In this document: piece after piece, positions 45,866-53,991 of the stretch | Layout: each line of letters starts with the position of its first letter | Position numbering within the stretch: position 1 is the first letter of the stretch | Source: an uncultured Prevotella sp. | GTDB lineage: Bacteria > Bacteroidota > Bacteroidia > Bacteroidales > Bacteroidaceae | DNA: 64,000 bases | Assembly: GCA_900316015.1 (NCBI GenBank) | Contig: ONBG01000001.1 | Coordinates: forward strand, 124,001 to 188,000 | Reading direction: 5' to 3' | Program-made: the position numbers and the translations under genes | The notes under the pieces: generated by a model | The model's database searches: none | The model's input: the letters and a program-made list of their open reading frames with translations, nothing else | What the model was told of the DNA's origin: nothing

Positions 45866-47221
45866 TTACTGAGGGACGCTCTCCAAGTTCTTCCTGATAT
45901 CCGCATCAGAAAGCGAATAGTTATGGAGGTCTCCATTGAGATATTGGTTATAAGCTGTCATGTCGATAAGTCCGTGTCCGGAAAGGTTGAAGAGGATAAC
46001 CTTTTTCTCACCAGCCTCCTTGCATTTCAGAGCCTCTCGGATGGTGGCTGCGATGGCATGGCTACTCTCAGGTGCCGGGATAATGCCTTCTGTCCGCGCA
46101 AAGAGTACGCCAGCTTGGAAGGTCTCTAATTGTGGGATGTCAACACCGTGCATCATGTTATCCTTAATGAGTTGGCTGACGATCATGCCAGCCCCATGGT
46201 ACCGGAGTCCTCCAGCATGGATATTGGCAGGCTTGAACTTATGACCGAGGGTGTACATAGGGAGTAAAGGCGTATATCCAGCCTCATCGCCGAAGTCATA
46301 TTCAAATTTTCCTCGTGTCAGTTTAGGACAGCTCTCAGGTTCCGCGGCAATAAATTCTGTCTTTTTGCCATCTAAGATATTATGTCTCATGAATGGGAAA
46401 GCAATACCTCCGAAATTGCTGCCGCCTCCGAAGCAAGCAATGACCTCATCCGGGTATTCTCCTGCCATCTCCATCTGTTTTTCTGCTTCCAGTCCGATAA
46501 CGGTCTGGTGCAACCCTACGTGATTGAGTACGGAGCCTAGGGTGTACTTACAATGCGGGGTGGTGGTGGCAAGCTCTACTGCCTCAGAGATGGCAGTGCC
46601 GAGAGATCCCGGATGTGTAGGATCTTGTGTGATAATATCTTTTCCGGCACGAGTAGACATGGAGGGAGAACCTTCTACGGTTGCGCCGAACGTTCTCATC
46701 ATGATAGAACGGTATGGCTTCTGTTGCATTGAAATCTTAACCTGATAGACAGCAGCTTCCAGACCGAAGATGCTGGCAGCGTATGACAGGGCTGCTCCCC
46801 ATTGTCCGGCACCAGTCTCTGTTGTCACATTTGTATCCCCTTCCATTTTGCAGTAATAGCACTGGGGAAGAGCCGAATTGATCTTGTGTGAACCTAATGG
46901 ATTCGTGCTTTCGTTCTTGAAATAGATATGCGCTGGCGTGTCCAAAGCCTCCTCTAAGGCATAGGCGCGTACGAGAGGTGTGGCACGGTAATATGTGTAT
47001 TTCTCACGCACTTCTTCAGGAATGTCAATCCAGGCATGGGTTTGGTCTAGTTCTTGTTTTGAGCATTCCATGCTAAAGATATGTGCCAGGTCGTTGGCCG
47101 TCAACGGTTGTTTGGTAGCAGGATTCAAAGGAGGCAATGGCTTGTGCACCATGTCAGCCTGAATATTGTACCATTGTGTAGGAATATCCTTCTCCTGCAG
47201 GATGAATTTCTTCTGTTTCAT
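45866..47221 (-). CDS. trpB2: TrpB2-type tryptophan synthase beta-like PLP enzyme
   Basis: A 451-residue protein, longer than the standard TrpB of about 400. LGSHKINSA holds the PLP lysine K113; TETGAGQWGAALSYAA, CFGGGSNFGGIAFPF, AAEPESCPKLTRG and SGHGLIDM fit the TrpB2 branch. TrpB2 condenses serine and indole and usually works without TrpA; its physiological role is often indole rescue or serine deamination. No trpA or other trp gene is nearby. A TAACTTTA box (7 of 8) at 47258-47265 on the minus strand is a plausible promoter. It leads a two-gene unit with the PNGase-like gene. Confidence 0.9.
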   Translation of the reverse strand: MKQKKFILQEKDIPTQWYNIQADMVHKPLPPLNPATKQPLTANDLAHIFSMECSKQELDQTHAWIDIPEEVREKYTYYRATPLVRAYALEEALDTPAHIYFKNESTNPLGSHKINSALPQCYYCKMEGDTNVTTETGAGQWGAALSYAASIFGLEAAVYQVKISMQQKPYRSIMMRTFGATVEGSPSMSTRAGKDIITQDPTHPGSLGTAISEAVELATTTPHCKYTLGSVLNHVGLHQTVIGLEAEKQMEMAGEYPDEVIACFGGGSNFGGIAFPFMRHNILDGKKTEFIAAEPESCPKLTRGKFEYDFGDEAGYTPLLPMYTLGHKFKPANIHAGGLRYHGAGMIVSQLIKDNMMHGVDIPQLETFQAGVLFARTEGIIPAPESSHAIAATIREALKCKEAGEKKVILFNLSGHGLIDMTAYNQYLNGDLHNYSLSDADIRKNLESVPQ

Positions 47222-47308
47222 GCTTTTCTGATTTTGATATGATCACAATATAGGTCGTAAAGTTACAAAAAACAATTGATTTCCCGATAGGAAATGCAGC
47301 TTTTTTCG

Positions 47309-47316
47309 TAATTTTG
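47309..47316 (+). promoter_or_regulatory. -7 promoter box for the symporter gene (TAATTTTG)
   Basis: An exact TAATTTTG box only 8 nt before the first ATG (47325), so transcription would begin at or within a few bases of the start codon. Confidence 0.6.
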
Positions 47317-47324
47317 CACACATT

Positions 47325-48749
47325 ATGATGATTATTGCTACAGTATTCATTTATTTCTGCATACTTTTGCTGTTCAGCAAATGTACGACACGGAAGTCAA
47401 ATAACGAATCCTTTTATCGAGCCAACCGGCGTTCCCCTTGGTATTTGGTGGCATTTGGGATGATCGGAGCTTCCATTTCAGGCGTGACGTTCGTCAGTGT
47501 CCCGGGAATGGTAGGGAGATTAGATATGACATACATACAAACATGCTTAGGGTTTATACTCGGATATTTTGCCGTGGCATTTTTATTATTGCCCGTGTAT
47601 TATCGACTAAATCTCACAACGATTTATACTTATTTGAAGACACGGTTGGGAGAACGGTCTTATAAAACAGGAGCAGGGTTCTTCTTATTGTCTAAGATGA
47701 CGGGTGCTGCCGTTCGTTTCTATGTAGTTTGCATGATACTTCAACAGTTTGTATTGAATGCTATGGGTATTCCTTTTCCAGTTACAGTACTTATCTTAGT
47801 TGCCCTAATCTGGCTCTATACTCGACGAGGAGGCATCAAGACATTGGTTTGGACGGATACTTTCCAGACCATTTGCATGTTTGCGGCCCTGATCCTGATC
47901 ATTGGACAAGTGATCAGTGCCTTGGGGATGACCATGCCCCAGGCTGTAACGGCAATAGTGGATGATCGCCATAGCAAGATCTTTGTCTTTGATGACTGGA
48001 TGTCTACGCAGAATTTCTGGAAACAGTTCCTCAGTGGTATCTTTATTGTCATCGTCATGACAGGGCTGGATCAAGACATGATGCAGAAGAATCTAACCTG
48101 TAAGACATTGAGAGAGGCACAAAAGGATATGTGCTCTTATGGCTTTGCATTTGTCCCTGCCAACCTTCTGTTTCTGTCATTGGGCGTGTTGTTATTGATA
48201 TTGGCAAAGAGAGAAGGCATACAGATGCCAGATTCTGGAGATGGGCTTCTTCCTATGTTTGCAGCAACGGGGCGATTGGGAAGCATGGTGGTCGTCTTGT
48301 TTTCTATAGGGATCGTGGCTGCTTCATTCTCCAGTGCTGATTCTGCCCTAACGGCTCTGACGACAAGTTATTGCGTGGACATTCGCGAACGGCAGGAGGA
48401 TGAGCGTCTGCGCAAAAGAGCCCATTTGGGCATATGCATTCTCTTTTCTGTGTCTATCTTGCTTTTTCGAGTCATCAACAGTACAAGTCTCATAGATGCA
48501 ATTTACATCCTATGTAGTTATACCTATGGACCTCTGTTAGGTTTGTTCGCCTTTGGCTTGCTTACTCGTCGACGTGCCAATGACAGGCTGGTGCCCTATA
48601 TAGCAGTAGCATCACCCCTGATCTGTTGGATCATTGATGATGCTACTTCGCGACTTACAGGATATCGTTTTGGATATGAATTGCTGATGCTAAATGGAGC
48701 CTTGACTTTTGTGGGACTTGCGTTGTCCAGCTCCACTCTTAAGCGTTAA
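47325..48749 (+). CDS. Sodium:solute symporter (SSS family)
   Basis: A 474-residue integral membrane protein with about 12-13 hydrophobic segments. SSS features are visible: FYRANRRSPWYLVAFGMIGASISGVTFVSVPG at the N-terminus, YLKTRLGERSYKTGA, TRRGGIKTLVWTDTFQT, GLDQDMMQKNLTCKTLREAQKDM and AASFSSADSALTALTTSY, the last containing the Na+-site region. Substrate is unknown; sugars, sialic acid, amino acids and nucleosides all occur in the family. The two ATGs in tandem (47325, 47328) lie so close to the promoter that the mRNA may be leaderless. The stop overlaps by 4 nt with the convergent lipoprotein gene. Confidence 0.9.
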   Translation: MMIIATVFIYFCILLLFSKCTTRKSNNESFYRANRRSPWYLVAFGMIGASISGVTFVSVPGMVGRLDMTYIQTCLGFILGYFAVAFLLLPVYYRLNLTTIYTYLKTRLGERSYKTGAGFFLLSKMTGAAVRFYVVCMILQQFVLNAMGIPFPVTVLILVALIWLYTRRGGIKTLVWTDTFQTICMFAALILIIGQVISALGMTMPQAVTAIVDDRHSKIFVFDDWMSTQNFWKQFLSGIFIVIVMTGLDQDMMQKNLTCKTLREAQKDMCSYGFAFVPANLLFLSLGVLLLILAKREGIQMPDSGDGLLPMFAATGRLGSMVVVLFSIGIVAASFSSADSALTALTTSYCVDIRERQEDERLRKRAHLGICILFSVSILLFRVINSTSLIDAIYILCSYTYGPLLGLFAFGLLTRRRANDRLVPYIAVASPLICWIIDDATSRLTGYRFGYELLMLNGALTFVGLALSSSTLKR

Positions 48750-49474
48750 CGCCTGTTGTTCAACTGAGTGTTACTGCTTTGGATGGGGCGTTGTGTGAAT
48801 CCTTTCCCAAAGGAGTGACTGCTCTTGATCGACCTTGTACTGATCTCAGGCTTTGCGTAGGAATTTGTGTTCTGACGCTCCAAGTCAATATAGATAACAT
48901 CTCCATTCACTTTACCCGTGCCAATCATATAGCCATAGAAGGTGTCAACGGGAGATCCCTTCTCATAGCCTAAATGGAAGCCTCTCTGGCTGGACCCATA
49001 GTCCAAAACGAAGGTGGCACCAGAATTGATGTACTTAATATAAATGTCGCCTGTAGATTCGTCAATGTACCACGTGAATTTCAGCGTTTGGCTATTGCCA
49101 CTTCTATTCTGGTTTTCGTAATCAATCTCAACACCGTTTCCACTAAGAGAACGATAGGCATTGTTGTATTGATAGAATTCCATGTCAGCATAGAAGTTGT
49201 CCGTCTTGCGTGATTGACCGTCATCGCTCAGATAAGAATAAGTCACAGGTCCATACCATTCTCCACATAAGGTCTGCGCCATCTGCAGAAGCTCGTTGTT
49301 GTTGGAATCCCATTCTGTGTCATAGTTATTGTTCCAGCCCCAGCCCCGGTAATCATCATACCAGCCGTAGGGATCGTCCCAATACCAATCATCATCGTCA
49401 TCATAACAACTTGATAACGTGAAAGACGTCACTGCGATCAGCAGCATTGCCAAATAACTATTGTAACGTTTCAT
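48746..49474 (-). CDS. Asp/Tyr/Trp-rich lipoprotein of unknown function
   Basis: A 242-residue lipoprotein with lipobox LSSC, cysteine at residue 23. Directly after it comes a striking acidic-aromatic stretch (YDDDDDWYWDDPYGWYDDY). Residues about 60-205 look like one beta-rich domain (LCGEWYGPVTYSYLSDDG, DMEFYQYNNAYRSLSGNG, LKFTWYIDESTGDIYIKYI), in the style of lipocalin-like lipoproteins. The tail is basic and Ser/Asn/Gln-rich. I do not recognise a named family. Its 5' leader and upstream operator-like element match those of the SFG-repeat protein gene at 61272-62390, so the two are probably co-regulated. Confidence 0.75.
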   Translation of the reverse strand: MKRYNSYLAMLLIAVTSFTLSSCYDDDDDWYWDDPYGWYDDYRGWGWNNNYDTEWDSNNNELLQMAQTLCGEWYGPVTYSYLSDDGQSRKTDNFYADMEFYQYNNAYRSLSGNGVEIDYENQNRSGNSQTLKFTWYIDESTGDIYIKYINSGATFVLDYGSSQRGFHLGYEKGSPVDTFYGYMIGTGKVNGDVIYIDLERQNTNSYAKPEISTRSIKSSHSFGKGFTQRPIQSSNTQLNNRR

Positions 49475-49514
49475 AATCGTAAGTTTTAGTTATACTATTA
49501 TTTTTTCTATGGTG

Positions 49515-49522
49515 CAAAAATA
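49515..49522 (-). promoter_or_regulatory. -7 promoter box for the Asp/Tyr-rich lipoprotein (TATTTTTG)
   Basis: An exact TAnnTTTG match on the minus strand, with a leader of about 35 nt. It lies in the GGTGCAAA context also present at the 62432-62439 promoter. Confidence 0.6.
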
Positions 49523-49565
49523 TATTATTTTGTGGAACCTCCAAATATTTTTCTCATATTCTTTA

Positions 49566-49603
49566 GTAGGAAATAGCCTACCTTAAAGGGGGATTTCCCT
49601 AAA
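49566..49603. promoter_or_regulatory. Paired AGG-N6-CCT operator-like element, copy 1
   Basis: GTAGG-AAATAG-CCTAC (49566-49581) and AGGG-GGATTT-CCCT then AAA (49587-49603) are two inverted repeats with 6-bp spacers, centres 20 bp apart. The same layout occurs at 62462-62499. Confidence 0.55.
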
Positions 49604-49650
49604 TATCTTTAATTATCATTTTAACGTTTTCAGATTTCAATTATAATCGC

Positions 49651-49658
49651 TATCTTTG
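49651..49658 (+). promoter_or_regulatory. -7 promoter box for glutathione peroxidase (TATCTTTG)
   Basis: An exact TATCTTTG box 30 nt ahead of the ATG at 49689. It rules out the alternative TTG start at 49656, which lies within the box. Confidence 0.7.
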
Positions 49659-49688
49659 CGTACTATTAATATATATATCAATCAAAAG

Positions 49689-50240
49689 ATGAGAACAGTT
49701 TACGAATTCACTGTCAAGGACAGAAAAGGAAATGCAGTATCCCTGAAAGAGTATGCGAATGAAGTGCTCTTAATTGTCAACACTGCTACAAAGTGTGGTT
49801 TTACCCCTCAGTACGAAGAACTGGAAAAACTTTATGCAAAATATCATTCCCAAGGTTTCGAAATCCTTGATTTCCCATGTAATCAGTTTGGGCAACAGGC
49901 TCCGGGTACAGACGAGGCCATCCATAATTTCTGTAAGCTCAACTATGGGACAGAGTTCCCACAATTTAAGAAAATAAAGGTGAATGGGGAAGATGCGGAT
50001 CCTCTCTATAAATTCCTGAAGGAAGAAAAGGGCTTCGCAGGATGGGACATGAGCCATCCCATCGCCCCTGTCTTAGATGATATGTTATCCAAGGCTGATC
50101 CTAATTATAAAGAGAAGCCCGATATTAAGTGGAACTTTACGAAGTTCCTGATCAATAAAAAGGGACAGGTGGTTGCTCGTTACGAACCAACGGAGAAGAT
50201 TGATCATATTGCTCAGAAGATAGAAGAGTTATTAAAGTAA
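49689..50240 (+). CDS. Glutathione peroxidase-family thiol peroxidase
   Basis: A 183-residue cysteine-type GPx. NTATKCGFTPQY carries the peroxidatic cysteine C36, and ILDFPCNQFGQQ and KWNFTKFLI supply the Gln, Trp and Asn of the active site. Bacteroidetes GPx proteins of this type usually draw electrons from thioredoxin, which fits the thioredoxin reductase gene next door. A terminator hairpin separates the two genes, so they are neighbours rather than a strict operon. It is expected to detoxify peroxides in the cytoplasm. Confidence 0.93.
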   Translation: MRTVYEFTVKDRKGNAVSLKEYANEVLLIVNTATKCGFTPQYEELEKLYAKYHSQGFEILDFPCNQFGQQAPGTDEAIHNFCKLNYGTEFPQFKKIKVNGEDADPLYKFLKEEKGFAGWDMSHPIAPVLDDMLSKADPNYKEKPDIKWNFTKFLINKKGQVVARYEPTEKIDHIAQKIEELLK

Positions 50241-50252
50241 TAATAAGAAACT

Positions 50253-50290
50253 GGTGGGGATGACGGCATGGTCAGCCCCATCGTTTTTTC
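50253..50290 (+). terminator. Rho-independent terminator after the GPx gene
   Basis: An 11-pair stem with one A-G mismatch (GGGG/CCCC and TGAC/GTCA), loop GGCATG, then TCG and six T. It lies 13 nt after the stop. It occupies the spot of the longer trxB frame start and so supports the trxB ATG at 50311. Confidence 0.85.
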
Positions 50291-50310
50291 TAATCAATAA
50301 AATATATACA

Positions 50311-51240
50311 ATGGAACATACGAAATGTTTAATTATCGGCAGTGGTCCTGCAGGCTATACTGCCGCCATCTATGCAGGACGTGCTAATTTGCAGCCCATA
50401 GAGTATTGTGGATTGCAGATGGGAGGTCAGTTGACCCAGACGACAACAGTAGAGAACTTTCCCGGATACCCTCAAGGTGTAGATGGTAACCAGATGATGA
50501 TGGATCTCCGCGAACAGGCTGGACGCTTTGGCGCTGATATCCGTGATGGGCTCGTTACGAAGGTGGATTTTTCCAAGGCTCCTTATGCTGTGACATTGGA
50601 GGATGGTACCCAGGTCTCGGCTGATACTGTGATCATTGCCACAGGTGCCAGTGCCAAGTATTTAGGATTGGATGACGAGAAAAAATATGCAGGACAAGGT
50701 GTGAGTGCCTGCGCTACCTGTGACGGTTTCTTTTATCGCAAGAAGGTCGTCGCAGTAGTAGGAGGTGGAGATACAGCTTGCGAGGAGGCAACTTACCTTG
50801 CAGGTCTTTGCAAAAAAGTGTACATGATTGTGCGTAAGCCTTATCTACGCGCTTCGGATGTCATGAAGAAACGCGTAGCTGAGAAAGATAATATAGAAAT
50901 TCTTTATGAGCACAATACATTAGGTCTTTATGGTGAGAACGGCGTGGAGGGAGTCCATCTGGTTAAGCGAAAAGGGGAGCCGGATGAAAAGCGTTATGAC
51001 CTCCCCATTGATGGGTTCTTCCTTGCTATTGGCCACAAGCCGAATACGGACGTGTTCAAAGGGCAAGTGGACATGGATGAGCATGGCTATATCAAGACGA
51101 TCAATGGGACACCGAAGACAAATGTGCCCGGTGTCTTTGCTGCCGGTGATTGTGCAGATAGTGTTTATCAGCAAGCTGTCGTGGCAGCAGGTAGTGGGTG
51201 TATGGCAGCCCTTGAAGCTGACAGATATCTCAGGCTATAG
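50311..51240 (+). CDS. trxB: Thioredoxin-disulfide reductase
   Basis: A 309-residue low-molecular-weight TrxR. FAD-binding IIGSGPAGYTAAIYAGRA is at the N-terminus, the redox pair C134/C137 sits in SACATCDGFFY, the NADPH loop is VVGGGDTACEEATYL, and the C-terminal FAD motif is VFAAGDCADSVYQQA. It reduces thioredoxin with NADPH in the cytoplasm. The ATG at 50311 gives the normal N-terminus; frames further upstream run through a terminator. Confidence 0.97.
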   Translation: MEHTKCLIIGSGPAGYTAAIYAGRANLQPIEYCGLQMGGQLTQTTTVENFPGYPQGVDGNQMMMDLREQAGRFGADIRDGLVTKVDFSKAPYAVTLEDGTQVSADTVIIATGASAKYLGLDDEKKYAGQGVSACATCDGFFYRKKVVAVVGGGDTACEEATYLAGLCKKVYMIVRKPYLRASDVMKKRVAEKDNIEILYEHNTLGLYGENGVEGVHLVKRKGEPDEKRYDLPIDGFFLAIGHKPNTDVFKGQVDMDEHGYIKTINGTPKTNVPGVFAAGDCADSVYQQAVVAAGSGCMAALEADRYLRL

Positions 51241-51250
51241 GCTATCTGAT

Positions 51251-51293
51251 GGGCGCTTCTTTGACCAAGAATGATTCTGAGGAAGAAGCGTCC
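51251..51293. terminator. Possible bidirectional terminator between trxB and the nuclease gene
   Basis: GGGCGCTTCTT and AAGAAGCGTCC form an 11-pair stem with one wobble around a 21-nt loop, filling the convergent 55-nt gap. No clear T run follows. Confidence 0.5.
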
Positions 51294-51295
51294 GT

Positions 51296-52201
51296 TCATT
51301 GAAGTCCCCAAGCGCGTTTGACATTCTCGACGTTGAGTCCTTCCACGCTCTTCTCTATATTGTCGGGCAGGTTGCAGAAGAAGTCGATACCCGTGTATTT
51401 TTCCAGTGTGTCGATGTTCACGACGTACTTTGCTAACCCTGTGTCCTTATTCGCTTTGTGTTCTACCCAAAATCCTAATGCCTTATATCCCAAGGCATTT
51501 TTGCATAGGATAGCCATGAAAAAATATTTGGGTACGATCAATCCTTTACTTGTTGTGGTAATGATTTGGTCGGCATTGTCTATGGTACCCCCCTTGCAGA
51601 CATAGAGGGTATCGCGGAAGGAGCTTTTATTCCATGTGCGTACTTGCTCCTCCATCTTTTCCCAAATGCCAGCATTGAATCCGTTTACCTGTGGTTGCAT
51701 ATTTGACAGGAAAAAGGTTTGCTTGTTGGCTTCTGACGAACTAAGTCTGTCTGCCGACGGGCAGATATGTCCATGGTCGTATCCGGAATAATAGAAAGGA
51801 TCTTGTGCGAATCTGTATTCCTTAGGTATCGATGTGTCCTGGGGATATTGTTCTTCTCCATTTTTAGCAACGTAACGACCGGTGTTGGCTACGCTGTTAC
51901 CAGCATACATCTCATAGCAGCTCCATCGCTGAGATTTCTTGCTGCAATCCCATTCCAAACTGTAGGTGACCCCGTATTTAGACGTGCTATGGACGATCAC
52001 CAAGTTGTTTCCGCCTTTTATCTTAGGAAACTCTAACCTTAGGATCTCGTTGGGTGTGGATGCCGTGAGGATGTTTGCATTCTCATTTTTCTGCTTGGAG
52101 CTTCCTGTTTCTTCATCGTCACTGCTACAGGAAAGGAATGTCAATGGAAGAATTGCAAAAGCAAGGAGCCTGATGTAAAACAAGCTTTTTAGTGATCTCA
52201 T
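51296..52201 (-). CDS. DNA/RNA non-specific endonuclease, lipoprotein
   Basis: A 301-residue nuclease of the NUC1/EndA beta-beta-alpha-metal family. The lipobox LSCS puts the acylated cysteine at residue 25, so it is membrane-anchored and probably surface-exposed. The catalytic motif reads DHGHICPSADR, with general base H145; the common form is DRGH. SNMQPQVNGFNAGIWEKMEEQ supplies the metal-binding asparagine and glutamate. It should cut extracellular DNA or RNA into oligonucleotides. It begins just after a terminator hairpin that ends the L31 gene. Neighbouring TonB receptor, lipoproteins and secreted EEP nuclease fit a nucleic-acid scavenging role (inference). Confidence 0.9.
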   Translation of the reverse strand: MRSLKSLFYIRLLAFAILPLTFLSCSSDDEETGSSKQKNENANILTASTPNEILRLEFPKIKGGNNLVIVHSTSKYGVTYSLEWDCSKKSQRWSCYEMYAGNSVANTGRYVAKNGEEQYPQDTSIPKEYRFAQDPFYYSGYDHGHICPSADRLSSSEANKQTFFLSNMQPQVNGFNAGIWEKMEEQVRTWNKSSFRDTLYVCKGGTIDNADQIITTTSKGLIVPKYFFMAILCKNALGYKALGFWVEHKANKDTGLAKYVVNIDTLEKYTGIDFFCNLPDNIEKSVEGLNVENVKRAWGLQ

Positions 52202-52210
52202 AAGCGATAA

Positions 52211-52256
52211 AAATAAAAAATGCGTTCGCTCGTATATGCAACTACGTTCGAACGCA
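52211..52256 (-). terminator. Terminator of the L31 gene
   Basis: TGCGTTCG and CGAACGCA (52221-52228, 52249-52256) form an 8-pair GC-rich stem, followed in the leftward transcript by TTTTTTATTTTTA. The nuclease start codon comes only 10 nt later. Confidence 0.8.
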
Positions 52257-52281
52257 ATGTATAACAGAACAAAATTATATT

Positions 52282-52533
52282 CTATTTCTTCAACTTACCA
52301 TAACGGCTCATGAAGCGGTCAACACGACCTGCTGTATCGACGAGCTTGCTCTTTCCTGTATAGAAAGGATGAGAGGAACTTGAAATTTCGACTTTTACCA
52401 CTGGATAAGTTTCGCCTTCAAACTCTACTGTATCTGTTGTCTTGCATGTAGACTTTGTAAGGAACATATCGCCGTTGGACATATCCTTAAATACGACGGG
52501 GCGATAGTTTTCTGGATGAATACCTTTTTTCAT
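52282..52533 (-). CDS. rpmE2: Ribosomal protein L31 type B
   Basis: An 83-residue L31. [19 protein letters not shown] and [28 protein letters not shown] are diagnostic. The zinc-binding cysteines of the C+ form are missing (only one Cys remains), so this is the zinc-independent type B paralogue, which in other bacteria can replace the zinc form. It has its own minus-strand promoter and a strong terminator. No zinc-responsive Zur box is evident to me upstream. Confidence 0.97.
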   Translation of the reverse strand: MKKGIHPENYRPVVFKDMSNGDMFLTKSTCKTTDTVEFEGETYPVVKVEISSSSHPFYTGKSKLVDTAGRVDRFMSRYGKLKK

Positions 52534-52582
52534 TTTAATATCTAATATTATGTTTATAAAGCGTTATCTATATAACAGGGTG

Positions 52583-52590
52583 CAAAGTTA
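52583..52590 (-). promoter_or_regulatory. -7 promoter box for rpmE2 (TAACTTTG)
   Basis: An exact TAnnTTTG match on the minus strand, with a leader of about 45 nt before the L31 ATG. Confidence 0.65.
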
Positions 52591-52629
52591 CGAAGAATTC
52601 CGCACCCTGCCAAATAATTTATCATCTTT

Positions 52630-53955
52630 TTACTTTGCGTAGGTAATCGTGATTGTTTTTACACGCAATTGCACATTGCTTTTATTGATATCGCTGGTGT
52701 AATTGGTATATACGGCTGTGCTACCTTTGAAGTGGATGGTTGCCGTGGGGTTGCCTACGTAATCGGTACCTTTATAAGTGTCACAAGTGAGCACTATGGA
52801 CGCGATGTCGCTCTTTCCGTTAAAAGTAATGGTGTTATTCGAATAGACGCGTACGCCTTTGGTAGCTGAATAGAATTTCGGACCGTTTTTCTCTCCATTT
52901 GCACTGAAGACGATGGTAGAGCCATCGGATAAAGTGACAGTGCTTACGGATTCGGCATTTGCATAATTGAGGGTATTTAAGTCTATGGCCACAGTCTTTT
53001 CCCCTGCTGTGGCAGCTGTGTTCGTGATCGTGACCGTTGTCCCCGATGTGGCGATTGTGCCATTGGAAGGGGTGCCTCCACCAGTTGATCCCCCAGAGCT
53101 TTTTCCGTTCAACGATACGATGATACTGCCGGTCTGTACCTCAGGCGTGGATTTAAATTTTATCAGCACACCTTTGATAATGACCTTATCACCTACTTTC
53201 AGGTCGTTATCCGACGAGAACTTGACGCCATCCAGTCCATAGCCCCGGTAAACTTCTAATTGCCCGGTCGTCTTTCCGTCATCTGAGATGAAATAAGTGG
53301 CATTTCCATAATTGGTGTTAATCTCCTTGATATTAGAGATGATGCCACTAATATAGACGGAGTCGCTCGTGTTGGTTCCTGAACTGATGAGGCTCTGTGC
53401 CTTAGCTACATTATAGGGCGATGTGAGTGTACCCTCTCCCGAAGGTGTATTCTCACCACCGGATTCTTGACTACCTGTTTTGCCATTCAGCGAATAGATA
53501 TAATTCCCAGTTGTAAACTCATAGGTGCCGTTATAGTTGACGAGCTTGCCACAGACAACGACAGTGTCTCCTTCGGAGATCTGGTCTTCGGATGAGAATT
53601 TCTTCCCTCCTAAATAATAGCCACGGTATACTTCTAACTTTCCCGTATTGCTGCCATTATCTGAGATGTAATAGGTAGCGTTGCCGTAGGATGGGTCGAC
53701 GGAAGAGATTTCCGAGATAATTCCCTTGACATAGACATTTACGGTCGAATCACCTTTGTTCTTAATATAATTGTTGGCTGCGGCGACATTAAAAGGACTC
53801 TCCACGGTTCCAGCCCCCGTAGGTTCCACCTTGATGGTATCACTATTGGTATTGTTGTTGGGATCATCATAAGGTGCCGGGACGTCTTCGCAACTGCTGA
53901 GAGCAAACGTCATCGTTGCGAGCGCGATCATTGAATAAATGACTTTCTTCATCAT
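52630..53955 (-). CDS. Lipoprotein with two tandem OB-fold-like repeats
   Basis: A 441-residue lipoprotein; lipobox LSSC with cysteine about residue 21. Two homologous repeats of about 110 residues lie side by side (about 52-160 and 170-285). Each begins GT-x-x-SP-F/Y-NVA, contains YGNATYxISDxG and LEVYRGY, and ends in SLNGK. The pattern resembles OB-fold nucleic-acid-binding-type (DUF6359-like) domains of Bacteroidetes surface proteins. A third, beta-rich domain follows residue 300. A ligand is unknown; placed downstream of a TonB receptor and a DUF5689 lipoprotein, it is a candidate surface substrate-binding protein. There are two possible ATGs (53955, 53952). Confidence 0.75.
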   Translation of the reverse strand: MMKKVIYSMIALATMTFALSSCEDVPAPYDDPNNNTNSDTIKVEPTGAGTVESPFNVAAANNYIKNKGDSTVNVYVKGIISEISSVDPSYGNATYYISDNGSNTGKLEVYRGYYLGGKKFSSEDQISEGDTVVVCGKLVNYNGTYEFTTGNYIYSLNGKTGSQESGGENTPSGEGTLTSPYNVAKAQSLISSGTNTSDSVYISGIISNIKEINTNYGNATYFISDDGKTTGQLEVYRGYGLDGVKFSSDNDLKVGDKVIIKGVLIKFKSTPEVQTGSIIVSLNGKSSGGSTGGGTPSNGTIATSGTTVTITNTAATAGEKTVAIDLNTLNYANAESVSTVTLSDGSTIVFSANGEKNGPKFYSATKGVRVYSNNTITFNGKSDIASIVLTCDTYKGTDYVGNPTATIHFKGSTAVYTNYTSDINKSNVQLRVKTITITYAK

Positions 53956-53991
53956 GATATCTTGTTTTTGTTTTTTCCTTTGTGAATGATT

